From contig CAJTXO010000004.1 of the NCBI GenBank assembly GCA_910583555.1, positions 62,001 through 126,000 of the forward strand: a stretch of DNA of 64,000 bases, written 5' to 3'. Below are positions 17,522-26,432 of this stretch, in pieces (the first letter of the stretch is position 1; each line of letters starts with the position of its first letter). Under the pieces are notes generated by a model. It made no database searches. It saw only the letters and a program-made list of their open reading frames with translations, and had not been told where the DNA came from. The DNA comes from an uncultured Eubacterium sp. (GTDB lineage: Bacteria > Bacillota > Clostridia > Lachnospirales > Lachnospiraceae). The position numbers and the translations under genes were made by a program.

Positions 17522-18514
17522 CTATAACGCCAGTTTCGCCAGATCCGGATCCTCAATAACGGCGCCGAGTCCCATAACAACCGTACTCTCCGGCTCTTCA
17601 CATAAATTTACTTTTAAGCCGAGCTCCTCATAGATGAAACGGCCGAGATCCTTGATCCGGCTGGAGCCGCCCGTGAGATAGAGGCCGGATTTATAAATAT
17701 CGGATGAAATTTCCGGCGGCGTGCGCTCCAAAATGATCTTGATCGAGTCAACGATGTTCTGGAACAGCTCGGCCAAAGCGTCGTGTATGATCGAGCCGGT
17801 CACGGTGATCTCGCTCGGAAGCCCGGTCACCAGATTCCGTCCGCATATGTCGAGTGAATCCTCGGTCACATACGCGGAGGCGATGTTTTTCTTGATCAGT
17901 TCAGCGCTCTTCTCGCCGATCACAAAATTCATATCTTTTTTGATCTTCTGGATGATCGCCTCATCAAAGCGGTTTCCGCCTACTGGAATGAGCCGGCTCA
18001 GTACGATGCCGCCCAGGGACAGCACGGATATTTCTGCCGTATTGGCCCCGATATCGACGACGAGCGTTCCTGTCGATTTCGTAATGTCGAGGTTCATGCC
18101 GAGCGCGTCCGCGATCGGTTTTTCTACCACGTGGATCTTCTTGGATTTGAGGTTTGTATTGGCGATGAGGTCGAAATACGCCCTCTTTTCTACTTCTGTA
18201 ATATCGGTCGGCACGGCGATAAAATACTCCGCCCCCTTAAACCGTTTTTTTCCGTTTAATTCGGTAAAGAAATAGTCGATCATCGACTGCATGTTGCCGA
18301 TGTCGGCAATGACCCCGTTCTTGATGGGATATGACACGTCGAGATTTTCCGGCGCCTTTTCATACATTTCGAACGCCTCGTCCCCGACGGCAAATACATG
18401 GTTTTTTTTATAGATCGCAATGACGCTTTTTTGATGTAAAATAACGCCTTCCCCGTTTTTATAAATTTTGATCGAACTTGTACCAAAATCGATTCCTATT
18501 GCTTTTCCCGGCAT
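17522..18514 (-). CDS. mreB: Actin-like rod shape protein MreB
   Basis: 330 residues from the ATG at 18514, chosen because AGAGG lies 9 nt upstream; the ATG at 18523 would overlap it. Actin-fold nucleotide motifs are present: GIDFGTSSIKIY (phosphate 1), VVDIGANTAEISVLSLGG (phosphate 2) and LTGGSSRIKDL (adenosine). MreB filaments organise side-wall synthesis. It begins the mreBCD-mrdA set. Confidence 0.95.
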   Translation of the reverse strand: MPGKAIGIDFGTSSIKIYKNGEGVILHQKSVIAIYKKNHVFAVGDEAFEMYEKAPENLDVSYPIKNGVIADIGNMQSMIDYFFTELNGKKRFKGAEYFIAVPTDITEVEKRAYFDLIANTNLKSKKIHVVEKPIADALGMNLDITKSTGTLVVDIGANTAEISVLSLGGIVLSRLIPVGGNRFDEAIIQKIKKDMNFVIGEKSAELIKKNIASAYVTEDSLDICGRNLVTGLPSEITVTGSIIHDALAELFQNIVDSIKIILERTPPEISSDIYKSGLYLTGGSSRIKDLGRFIYEELGLKVNLCEEPESTVVMGLGAVIEDPDLAKLAL

Positions 18515-18541
18515 GTTGTTCATCCTCTCTATCTTTTTCTA

Positions 18542-19240
18542 TTAAATGTGTCCTCTCTCTCGAAGGCTGACATACTGACAATCACCCAGTATAATATGAT
18601 CTAACAGCTGTATACCGATCAGTTCGCCGGCGTCCCTGACGCGCTCGGTCAGGACAAGATCCGCCTGGCTGGGCGTACAGTCGCCGCTGGGGTGATTATG
18701 TATCAATATGAAGCAGGAGGCGTCGTATTGTAGTGCTTTTTTTAAAATTTCCCTCGGGTTCGCGACACAGGAAGAGATCGAACCGACAAACAGCACGTCA
18801 TACCGCATCAGCCGGCACCGGTTGTCCAAAAAAGCAACAACGGTCGTCTCTGTCTCTTTGGTGCGCATTTCCTCCATAAAATATCCCGCCACCGTCTCCG
18901 GCGACTGAAATGGTTCGCGCTCCGGTATACGCTGTTTCGTCATACGGTTTGATATTTCCGCCGCGCACAAAAGCTGTGCGGCTTTTACCCTCCCAATCCC
19001 ATCGATATGCTTCAATTCTTTATCGGAAAGATAGTGCAGACCGATCAGTCCTTTGTGGACCGGATGAAGATTTAAAATTTCCCTGGCGAGTTCGACGCTG
19101 TTTTTGTTCCTCGTGCCATTTTTGATGAGAACGGCTACGAGCTCCGCGTCGGACAAACACGAAACCCCGCATTTTTCGATTTTTTCATAAGGTCGTTCCG
19201 ATGTCGGAAGATCTTTGATCGCAGTAAAATTCTGGCTCAT
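18542..19240 (-). CDS. radC: RadC family JAB-domain protein
   Basis: 232 residues from the ATG at 19240, with AGGGA 6 nt upstream. The N-terminal helix-hairpin-helix part (about 65-95) ends in IDGIGRVKAAQL. The C-terminal JAB/MPN metalloprotease-like domain has E-x(n)-HNHPSG (H181, H183) and D194, the full JAMM ligand set. RadC is commonly upstream of mreB in Firmicutes. A DNA-repair role is traditional but not firmly shown. Confidence 0.92.
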   Translation of the reverse strand: MSQNFTAIKDLPTSERPYEKIEKCGVSCLSDAELVAVLIKNGTRNKNSVELAREILNLHPVHKGLIGLHYLSDKELKHIDGIGRVKAAQLLCAAEISNRMTKQRIPEREPFQSPETVAGYFMEEMRTKETETTVVAFLDNRCRLMRYDVLFVGSISSCVANPREILKKALQYDASCFILIHNHPSGDCTPSQADLVLTERVRDAGELIGIQLLDHIILGDCQYVSLRERGHI

Positions 19241-19347
19241 ACGTTTCCCTGACCCTGCCAACGCCAATCATACATGACTATTCTACCATATTTTTTCATA
19301 AAAGTATAGAAATAACAAAAGTTTTTTTAGATAGTTTTCGTCTTTTC

Positions 19348-20694
19348 CTAACGCAATTCGACTAAATCCTCATCGACGAGCCGCTGCAGCGACATTAAGA
19401 TGCCGTATTTCCCGTGCTGCCACGTCAGTCCTCCCTGAAAGTACACGCTGTAAGGCGGTTCGATCGGCGCGTCGGCGCTCAGTTCGATCGACGAACCCTG
19501 GATGAAATTGCCCGCCGCCATAATAACGTCGCTGTGATAGCCAGGCATCGCGTACGGCTCCGGCGCCACGTAGCTGTCCACCGGGGAACCTGCCTGGATG
19601 CCGCGGCAGAACGCGATGACCTTTTCCGGGGAACCGAGCGCCACGGCCTGGATAATGTCATTCCGCTCTTCGTCGCCCGCGGGACTCGTCTCAAACCCGA
19701 GCCCTTCGTAGAGATTGGCGGCAAACACCGCGCATTTGAGCGCGCTCGCCACGACGGTCGGCGCGAAGTATAACCCCTGGTAAAAGGACGGATTGATGCC
19801 GAGCGAGGCGCCAACCTCTTTTGCCAGTCCCGGTGCTGTCAGGCGGCTGGCGGCAAGTTCCACGAGTTCTTTCTTCCCCGCGAGATAGCCGCCCATCGGC
19901 GCGATGCCGCCGCCCGGGTTTTTGATGAGGGAGCCGACGACCAGATCGGCGCCCACTTCGGACGGCTCGATCAGATCGACAAATTCCCCGTAGCAGTTAT
20001 CCACCATACAGATGACGTCCGGCTTGCATGTTTTCAGGAAAGAGATCAGTTCCCCGATCTGTCTGACCGACAGCGTTTTGCGCATGGCGTATCCTTTCGA
20101 GCGCTGGATCGTCACGAGCTTTGTGCGCTCGTTGACGGCCTGCCGGATGCGCTCCCAGTCGAAACTGCTGTCCTCTTTTAAGTCGGCCTGTGCGTACGTA
20201 ATGCCAAATTCACGCAGGCATCCGGGTTCTTCCTTTCCGTTTATGCCGATGATGCCCTCCAGCGTATCATACGGTTTCCCCACCGGGGAGAGCAGTTCGT
20301 CCCCCGGCCGGAGGATCGAGGAAAGCGCGATCGTAAGCGCATGTGTACCGCAGGTGATCTGCGAGCGGACGAGCGCGTCCTCGCACCCGAACAGATCAGC
20401 GTACACTTTTTCCAGCGTGTCCCGCCCGTCGTCATTGTATCCATAGCCGGTGCTTCCGTTCAGGTGTCCGGCGCTGACACGGTTTTTGTGGAACGCCCGC
20501 AGCACTTTGAGCTGGTTGTACTGCGCGACCTCATCGATCTGCCGAAACCGCGGCTCAAGCCGGCGGCAGACGCCGTCCGCGTAATCGAGCACCGCCCGGC
20601 TGATCCCGCAGCTTTCATACATCGCGTATAATTGTTCCTTATCTATCGCAGTTCCCGTTTTGTCCATAGCTTCCGTTCCGTTCATAGTTTCCAT
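19348..20694 (-). CDS. PLP-dependent lyase of the aluminium-resistance/methionine gamma-lyase family
   Basis: About 448 residues from the ATG at 20694. The fold is a type I PLP enzyme: GTHALTIAL in the cofactor region, VDNCYGEFVD with the PLP-binding Asp, and the Schiff-base Lys in SLIKNPGGGIAPMGG. This matches the Met_gamma_lyase (aluminium-resistance protein) family found near miaA/hfq in Firmicutes; its true substrate is not established. The first ~18 residues come from an 18-bp tandem repeat that starts inside the stop region of miaA, so any of three in-frame ATGs (20694, 20685, 20667) could be used. Confidence 0.82.
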   Translation of the reverse strand: METMNGTEAMDKTGTAIDKEQLYAMYESCGISRAVLDYADGVCRRLEPRFRQIDEVAQYNQLKVLRAFHKNRVSAGHLNGSTGYGYNDDGRDTLEKVYADLFGCEDALVRSQITCGTHALTIALSSILRPGDELLSPVGKPYDTLEGIIGINGKEEPGCLREFGITYAQADLKEDSSFDWERIRQAVNERTKLVTIQRSKGYAMRKTLSVRQIGELISFLKTCKPDVICMVDNCYGEFVDLIEPSEVGADLVVGSLIKNPGGGIAPMGGYLAGKKELVELAASRLTAPGLAKEVGASLGINPSFYQGLYFAPTVVASALKCAVFAANLYEGLGFETSPAGDEERNDIIQAVALGSPEKVIAFCRGIQAGSPVDSYVAPEPYAMPGYHSDVIMAAGNFIQGSSIELSADAPIEPPYSVYFQGGLTWQHGKYGILMSLQRLVDEDLVELR

Positions 20695-20705
20695 TCCGTT
20701 TATAG
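20652..20705. repeat. Three 18-bp repeats at the miaA-lyase junction
   Basis: Units at 20652-20669, 20670-20687 and 20688-20705 share the pattern TTCCrTTyyGTyyATAG. The third holds the miaA stop codon, and two supply in-frame ATG codons for the lyase gene. The expansion has moved the lyase start relative to its GGGGAG ribosome site. Confidence 0.75.
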
Positions 20706-21659
20706 CTCCCCTTTCCTTCCTAACTCCAGCTTCTTTTCTGCCAAAGAAAGTATTTCACAGACGACCGCATCGTCGTTTTCAAATTCATCTTTATTCAAAA
20801 AAGTAACATCCCGCTCCCGGCGGAACCAGGTGAGCTGCCGCTTCGCGAAATGTCTCGTGTCCTTCTTGAGCTGCTCGATCGCCTCTTCTCTCGTGACCGT
20901 CCCCGCAAAAAAAGGAAACAGTTCTTTATAGCCGATCGCCTGCATGGATACCAAATCCTGCGTATACCCTTTTGACAGGAGCCGTTCTGTTTCCTCAAAT
21001 AAACCGCCCAGCACCATTTGATCGACCCTCTCATTGATCCGGGCATACAGCTTCTGCCGGTCCATCGTCAGGACGAGGTACAAAAAATCATACGGCGATC
21101 GTTTTTCCCGCTGTTCCCTGTTGTGCGCGGAAATCGGCGCGCCGTTGTCGTGGAAATATTCAAGCGCGCGGATGACCCGTTTTATATTGTGGGGATGGAT
21201 GTCATGCGCGGAGCGCTCATCGACTCCGCGCAGCATGTCATGAAGGTACGCCGCCCCTTTTTTTTCCGCAAGTTCCGTCAGTTCGCGCCGATAGGCGTGA
21301 TCGGCCGGCTCATCGCAAAAATCAATATCGTATAAAAGCGCCTGGATATAAAAACCGGTGCCCCCGGTGACGATGGGTATGTGACCCCGCTCATAAATCT
21401 GTTCCATCGCGGCCTGCGCCATTTTTTTAAATTCATATACGTGAAACGGGGTATCCGGCGTGATCTCGTCGATGAGATGGTGCGGCATGCCCTCCATCTC
21501 ATCCGGCGTGATCTTTGCCGTTCCCACATCCATATATTTGTAGATCTGCATCGAATCCGCGGAAATGATCTCGCCTCCGACCGCTTTTGCCAGCCGGATC
21601 GAAATGGCTGTTTTTCCGACCGCCGTCGGGCCGGTCAGGATGATTAGTGGTTTTTTCAT
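20700..21659 (-). CDS. miaA: tRNA dimethylallyltransferase
   Basis: 319 residues. P-loop GPTAVGKT at 10-17, DSMQIYK at 35-41 that contacts the prenyl donor, and the T-G-G-T-G-F-Y motif near 100. It adds a dimethylallyl group to A37 of tRNAs reading UNN codons. It starts 3 bp after mutL, in the mutS-mutL-miaA order common in Firmicutes. Confidence 0.96.
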   Translation of the reverse strand: MKKPLIILTGPTAVGKTAISIRLAKAVGGEIISADSMQIYKYMDVGTAKITPDEMEGMPHHLIDEITPDTPFHVYEFKKMAQAAMEQIYERGHIPIVTGGTGFYIQALLYDIDFCDEPADHAYRRELTELAEKKGAAYLHDMLRGVDERSAHDIHPHNIKRVIRALEYFHDNGAPISAHNREQREKRSPYDFLYLVLTMDRQKLYARINERVDQMVLGGLFEETERLLSKGYTQDLVSMQAIGYKELFPFFAGTVTREEAIEQLKKDTRHFAKRQLTWFRRERDVTFLNKDEFENDDAVVCEILSLAEKKLELGRKGEL

Positions 21660-21662
21660 AAC

Positions 21663-23582
21663 TCAAACGATCCTCTTAAATTTCTTTTCAAATTCCTGTT
21701 TGGACATGGAAATCGTAGTCGGCCGGCCGTGCGGACAATGATACGGCTCTTTTGCCTGTAACATCTGCTTCAGAAGTGTTTCGGCCTCGGCAAAAGAAAG
21801 GGTGTGGTTTCCCTTCACCGCCGCCTTGCAGGCGATCGACGCGCAGCGGTCCGTGATGGAGCCGTATTTCGAGGCCATCGGGTTTTCCAGCAGTTCATCG
21901 AGTATGCTGTAAAACAATTGTTTGGACGCCAGATGCAGGAAATGGGACGGGACAGCCTTGATCGCGTATTCATCCCCGCCAAAATCCTCGATCTCAAATC
22001 CCAGGCTGGCAAATGTCTCCCAGTACGTCTGGAGCGCTTCTTTTTCCCGATGCGTCAGCGTCAAGACGATCGGCGTCAGCAGGTTCTGGCTGTACACATG
22101 GTTCGTGTCCAGTTCATGGATCAATTGTTCGTAAAGTACTTTTTCGTGGGCAGCGTGCTGGTCAATGATCAATAATTCATTATTCCACTCGACGAGCCAG
22201 TACGTGCCAAACACCTGCCCGATCAGCCGGAAGGAGATGGCGGTATCCTCTTTCAGCAGATCTTCCTGATATAGTGTCTGCTGTTCGTACTGATGGATCG
22301 GGCGCGGATGGCTGTTACCGGGTGGCATGGATGGTGCTTGTTTCGGCCCGGGATGCTCTGTCTGCTGTACGAGTGGTTTCTGATCCACCGGTGTCTGTCC
22401 GGCTTGTGACTGCTTATCTTGAACTTGCGTGGTTTGCACTTGCTTATCCAATTCCTGTCTCACAAGTTCCTGATTGATGCGATTTGTTTCAAATGGTTCC
22501 GGTGAATCTGCCTGCGGCTGCGACTCTCGCGCTCTCTTCTCCTTTTTGGCCTCTGCCGTCCGTTCCCTTTCATTTGCAAGTGTTACTTTAGGTATCAGGA
22601 CTGATTGGTTGAGCACCTCGTGCAGTCCTGTCTCGAACAGGTCATAGACCTCTTCCTGATTCGTAAAACGGACTTCCATCTTTGACGGATGGACATTGAC
22701 ATCGAGAAGGGCACTGTCAATGTCCAGAAACAATGTAGTAAACGGAAATCGGTTCGTCATCGTAAATCCGCTGTAAGCGTTTTCAATCGCATTTTGTACG
22801 ATCGGACTCTTGATATATCTTCCATTGATGTAATAATTCATAAAGGACCGCGTGCCGCGGGACAGTTCCGGTTTCCCGATAAATCCTGTTACCGTCATCC
22901 CATGTTTCTCGATGTTGACGGGAAGGAGCGCTTTTGTAATATCCGCGCCAAATTGGTTGTAAATATTATCTTTGACATTCCCGTTCCCTGACGTCTGTAT
23001 TTTTGTCCTGCCGTCCCACATGAACTTAAAGCGGATCTCAGGATGAGATAAGATGAAGTGGACGACGACGTCGTTGACATAATTTCCCTCCGTCGTTTTT
23101 GTTTTCAGAAATTTGCCGCGCGCCGGCGTATTGAAAAACAAATTGCGCACAATAAACGTCGTTCCGTCGGGGCAGCCGATCTCCTCATTTGCCACTTCTG
23201 TCCCACCGTGTATCTCATAGCGCGAACCGAGGATGGCCCCGGTCTCTTTTGTTATGAGTTCTACCTGGGAAACGGCGGCTATGCTAGAGAGCGCCTCGCC
23301 ACGGAAACCGAGGCTTTTCACGCGCAACAAGTCTTCAATGCCCGCTATTTTGCTGGTCGCGTGCCGCTCAAACGCGAGCGGGATCTCCTCGCGCCGGATG
23401 CCGCACCCATTATCTGTGATGCGGATAAAACGGATGCCGCCTTCCTTGATTTCCACCGTAACTGCGTTCGCCCCGGCGTCAATGGCGTTTTCCACCAATT
23501 CCTTTACGACGGCGGCAGGCCGCTCAATGACCTCCCCAGCCGCAATCTGGTTGATCGTATTTTGATCTAATACTTGAATCAT
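21663..23582 (-). CDS. mutL: DNA mismatch repair protein MutL
   Basis: 639 residues. GHKL ATPase domain (1-330) with N-A-I-D-A-G-A, DNGCGI and GFRGEAL. A Gln/Pro/Thr-rich linker spans about 340-450, and the C-terminal dimer/endonuclease domain carries DQHAAHEKVLYE starting at residue 474, plus ACK and CPHGRPT zinc-site motifs. That motif marks the nicking type of MutL used by bacteria without MutH. The ATG at 23582 has no clear Shine-Dalgarno, because the junction with mutS carries an 80-bp duplication. Confidence 0.96.
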   Translation of the reverse strand: MIQVLDQNTINQIAAGEVIERPAAVVKELVENAIDAGANAVTVEIKEGGIRFIRITDNGCGIRREEIPLAFERHATSKIAGIEDLLRVKSLGFRGEALSSIAAVSQVELITKETGAILGSRYEIHGGTEVANEEIGCPDGTTFIVRNLFFNTPARGKFLKTKTTEGNYVNDVVVHFILSHPEIRFKFMWDGRTKIQTSGNGNVKDNIYNQFGADITKALLPVNIEKHGMTVTGFIGKPELSRGTRSFMNYYINGRYIKSPIVQNAIENAYSGFTMTNRFPFTTLFLDIDSALLDVNVHPSKMEVRFTNQEEVYDLFETGLHEVLNQSVLIPKVTLANERERTAEAKKEKRARESQPQADSPEPFETNRINQELVRQELDKQVQTTQVQDKQSQAGQTPVDQKPLVQQTEHPGPKQAPSMPPGNSHPRPIHQYEQQTLYQEDLLKEDTAISFRLIGQVFGTYWLVEWNNELLIIDQHAAHEKVLYEQLIHELDTNHVYSQNLLTPIVLTLTHREKEALQTYWETFASLGFEIEDFGGDEYAIKAVPSHFLHLASKQLFYSILDELLENPMASKYGSITDRCASIACKAAVKGNHTLSFAEAETLLKQMLQAKEPYHCPHGRPTTISMSKQEFEKKFKRIV

Positions 23583-23702
23583 TATGTTTTACCACTTATC
23601 TTTCAATTTGTTCTGCCATTTATTTTTTGGTTGATCGTATTTTGATCTAAAACCTGAATCATTTTCCTTACCACTTATCTTTCAATTTATTCTGCCATTT
23701 AT
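23549..23702. repeat. 80-bp tandem duplication across the mutS-mutL junction
   Basis: The segment 23549-23623 (start of mutL back to a copy of the end of mutS) recurs at 23629-23702 with one indel and several substitutions. The copy near mutS contains the true mutS stop and a false mutL start; the other contains a false mutS end and the true mutL start. Confidence 0.9.
23603..23662 (-). pseudogene. Truncated duplicate of the mutL 5' end (19-codon leader ORF)
   Basis: The ATG at 23662 opens a frame whose first eleven codons match the mutL N-terminus (MIQVLDQNTIN), then runs through the duplicated mutS tail in another frame to TGA at 23603. A weak AAGGA lies just before its ATG. It ends 20 nt before the real mutL ATG, so it might act as a coupled leader or simply be debris. 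Confidence 0.6.
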
Positions 23703-26397
23703 ATACGAGGTTCATCGCGTCCATCGGCGTGACGCGGGACAGGTCGATGTCGCGCAGTTCAAAGAGGATGTCCTCATAGCCGAGTGATGGGACGGCGTCA
23801 AAAATAGATAGCTGCGTCATCTCCTCTTTTGCCGACGCCATATCGGCGTTCGCCATACCGGCGTTTGCCATGCCAGCATTCGCTGTCTCACCATTCGCCG
23901 ATACGCCATGTGCGGAAACAGCGTTCGTCATATCACCATTTCCCGCATCGGACCGTAACACAGGGTTAATGCTGCCCTGCTCCAGATCTCCCGCAATCTC
24001 ATGCGCCCGCTCCAGCACGCTGTCCGGCACGCCGGCAAGTTTCGCGACCTGGATGCCGTAACTTTTATCGGCGCCGCCCTTGACGATCTTGCGCAGAAAA
24101 ACAATGTCCTCCCCGTCCTCTTTTACGGCGATGCAGCAATTCTGCACGCCCTCCAGCTTCCCTTCCAGCTCGGTCAGTTCGTGGTAGTGGGTGGCAAATA
24201 GCGTTTTCGCTCCAATATTTCTTTTGTTTACGATGTGTTCCACGACGGCCCAGGCGATGCTCAGTCCGTCAAACGTAGACGTCCCCCTGCCGATCTCATC
24301 CAAAATGATGAGGCTCTTTTTCGAGGCGTTGTGCAGGATATTTGCCACCTCGGTCATTTCTACCATAAACGTACTCTGGCCGCTGGCGAGGTCATCGGAC
24401 GCCCCCACGCGCGTAAAGATGCGGTCAACGATCGAAATGTCGGCCGAGGCCGCCGGAACGAAACTCCCGAGCTGCGCCATCAAAACGATCAACGCCGTCT
24501 GCCGCATATAGGTGGATTTTCCCGCCATGTTCGGCCCGGTAATGATCACGAGACGATGCGAATCCTCATCCAGGTATGTATCGTTGGCAATAAACATTTC
24601 ATGGTCGATCATCTGCTCGATCACAGGATGCCGTCCATCTTTGATCTTCAGCCGTCCGTCACTGTTCAGCGCCGGCCGCACATACTGGTTCTTCTCGGCC
24701 ACGTAGGCGAGGGAGGCGATCATATCCAGCGAAGCGATCGCCCGCGCCGTCTTCTGGATGCGGTCAACCTGCGTAAAAATATGATCCCTCACATGACAGA
24801 ACAGCTCGTATTCCAGATGATACAGCTTTTCCTCCGCGCCGAGTACGGTATCTTCCAGTTCTTTTAAGCGCGCGGTCGTATAGCGCTCCGCGTTCGTTAA
24901 TGTCTGCTTCCGCGTCCAGTTGTCCGGCACGAGATCTTTATATGAATTTGTTACCTCCAAATAATATCCGAATACCCGGTTGTACTTGACTTTTAAGTTT
25001 TTGATACCGGTCTTTTCCCGCTCTTCGCTCTCCAGGGAGGCGAGCCACGTTTTGCCGTCAGATTTGGCGGCGCGCAGCTGATCGACCTGTTCGTTATACC
25101 CCTCCCGGATGATCCCGCCGTCGTGGAGCGTCAGGGACGGCTCGTCCTGAACGGCGCTCTCGATGAGGGTACATATATCTTCCAGCGGATCCATTTCCTC
25201 TGACAGTTCCTGAAAAAAACGGCTCTTGAAATTTCCGCATAAAAACAAAATGGGCGGCAGCATTTTCAGGGAACCGCATAACGCCACCAGATCTCTGGGG
25301 TTCGCTGATTTGTAACTGATCTTACTGAGCAGGCGCTCCAGATCATAGATGGGGTTTAAGTACTCGCGCAGTTCCTCTCTCGTGATCATATTCTCATTTA
25401 GTTCCTCGATCGCATCGTGCCGCTTGACGATCTCTTCCCGGTCAATGAGCGGCTGCTCCAGACTATTTCGCAGCTTCCTTGCCCCCATCGCCGTCTTTGT
25501 CTTATCGAGCACCCAGAGGAGCGACCCCCTCTTCTGCTTTTCACGCAGCGTTTCGACCAGTTCCAGATTTCTTCTCGTATTCCGGTCCAGCAGCATGTAT
25601 TTCCCTGTCTGGTACGGTACAAGTGACAAAATGTGGGCCAGCGAATTTTTCTGTGTTTCCAGCAGATATTCCATCACAGCGCCGGCCGCCGTGACGCCGG
25701 CGGAGTAATCTCCCAGTCCCATCCCGTCAAGTGTCGCCACGGAAAAATGGCGGCAGAGTGTCTTTTTGCAAAGTTCCTCATCAAAATAATGAGGCGCCAG
25801 CGAGGAGATGGAAATGCCGAGCCGGCCGGTCAGTTCCTCGATCTCCAGACCGTTTATGTAAAAAGAATCGTTGCATATGATTTCCGAAGGGCTGAATTTA
25901 TTGATCTCGTCCAATAATTTTCCCAGTGAATCGACTTCAGTCAGCAAAAATTCCCCGGTCGTGACGTCCGCGACCGACAGTCCGAACAGATTGTCCGTGG
26001 ACACAATGCCCATCAGGTAATTATTCCGGCCCTCATCGAGCGACGACGGGCTGCAGTTCGTACCAGGCGTGACGACGCGGATCACTTCCCGCTTCACAAG
26101 CCCCTTGGCTTCTTTCGGATCTTCGACCTGCTCGCAGATCGCCACTTTGTACCCTTTGGATACGAGCCGCGTGATATAACCTTCCGCAGAATGAAAGGGG
26201 ACACCACACATGGGTGCCCTTTCTTTTAATCCGCAGCTCTTTCCGGTGAGCGTAAGTTCTAGTTCTTTGGAGACGCATTTGGCATCCTCGAAAAACATTT
26301 CATAAAAATCGCCCAGCCGGTAAAATAAGATGCAGTCATGATATTCTTTTTTTGTTTCCAGATATTTTTGCATCATTGGTGTCAATTGTTCACCCAT
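23668..26397 (-). CDS. mutS: DNA mismatch repair protein MutS
   Basis: 909 residues. The N-terminal mismatch-recognition domain has Y-x-L-G-D-F-Y-E-M-F (the Phe-x-Glu-type wedge: F-Y-E), followed by connector, lever and clamp domains and a C-terminal ATPase with GPNMAGKST near 620, LILDEIGRGTSTFDG and ATHYHEL. The start has GAGGAAA. Between the ATPase domain and the C-terminal helix a 5-residue repeat (A-N-A-G-M type, about 8 units) replaces the usual short linker. Confidence 0.97.
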   Translation of the reverse strand: MGEQLTPMMQKYLETKKEYHDCILFYRLGDFYEMFFEDAKCVSKELELTLTGKSCGLKERAPMCGVPFHSAEGYITRLVSKGYKVAICEQVEDPKEAKGLVKREVIRVVTPGTNCSPSSLDEGRNNYLMGIVSTDNLFGLSVADVTTGEFLLTEVDSLGKLLDEINKFSPSEIICNDSFYINGLEIEELTGRLGISISSLAPHYFDEELCKKTLCRHFSVATLDGMGLGDYSAGVTAAGAVMEYLLETQKNSLAHILSLVPYQTGKYMLLDRNTRRNLELVETLREKQKRGSLLWVLDKTKTAMGARKLRNSLEQPLIDREEIVKRHDAIEELNENMITREELREYLNPIYDLERLLSKISYKSANPRDLVALCGSLKMLPPILFLCGNFKSRFFQELSEEMDPLEDICTLIESAVQDEPSLTLHDGGIIREGYNEQVDQLRAAKSDGKTWLASLESEEREKTGIKNLKVKYNRVFGYYLEVTNSYKDLVPDNWTRKQTLTNAERYTTARLKELEDTVLGAEEKLYHLEYELFCHVRDHIFTQVDRIQKTARAIASLDMIASLAYVAEKNQYVRPALNSDGRLKIKDGRHPVIEQMIDHEMFIANDTYLDEDSHRLVIITGPNMAGKSTYMRQTALIVLMAQLGSFVPAASADISIVDRIFTRVGASDDLASGQSTFMVEMTEVANILHNASKKSLIILDEIGRGTSTFDGLSIAWAVVEHIVNKRNIGAKTLFATHYHELTELEGKLEGVQNCCIAVKEDGEDIVFLRKIVKGGADKSYGIQVAKLAGVPDSVLERAHEIAGDLEQGSINPVLRSDAGNGDMTNAVSAHGVSANGETANAGMANAGMANADMASAKEEMTQLSIFDAVPSLGYEDILFELRDIDLSRVTPMDAMNLVYKWQNKLKDKW
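23825..23944. repeat. Eight 15-bp repeats in the mutS linker
   Basis: Contiguous 15-bp units from 23825 to 23944, for example ATATCGGCGTTCGCC and ATACCGGCGTTTGCC, encode degenerate A-N-A-G-M pentapeptides. All units keep frame. Confidence 0.8.
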
Positions 26398-26432
26398 TGA
26401 TTTCCTCCATTAGCAATAAAATATGTATCCTT

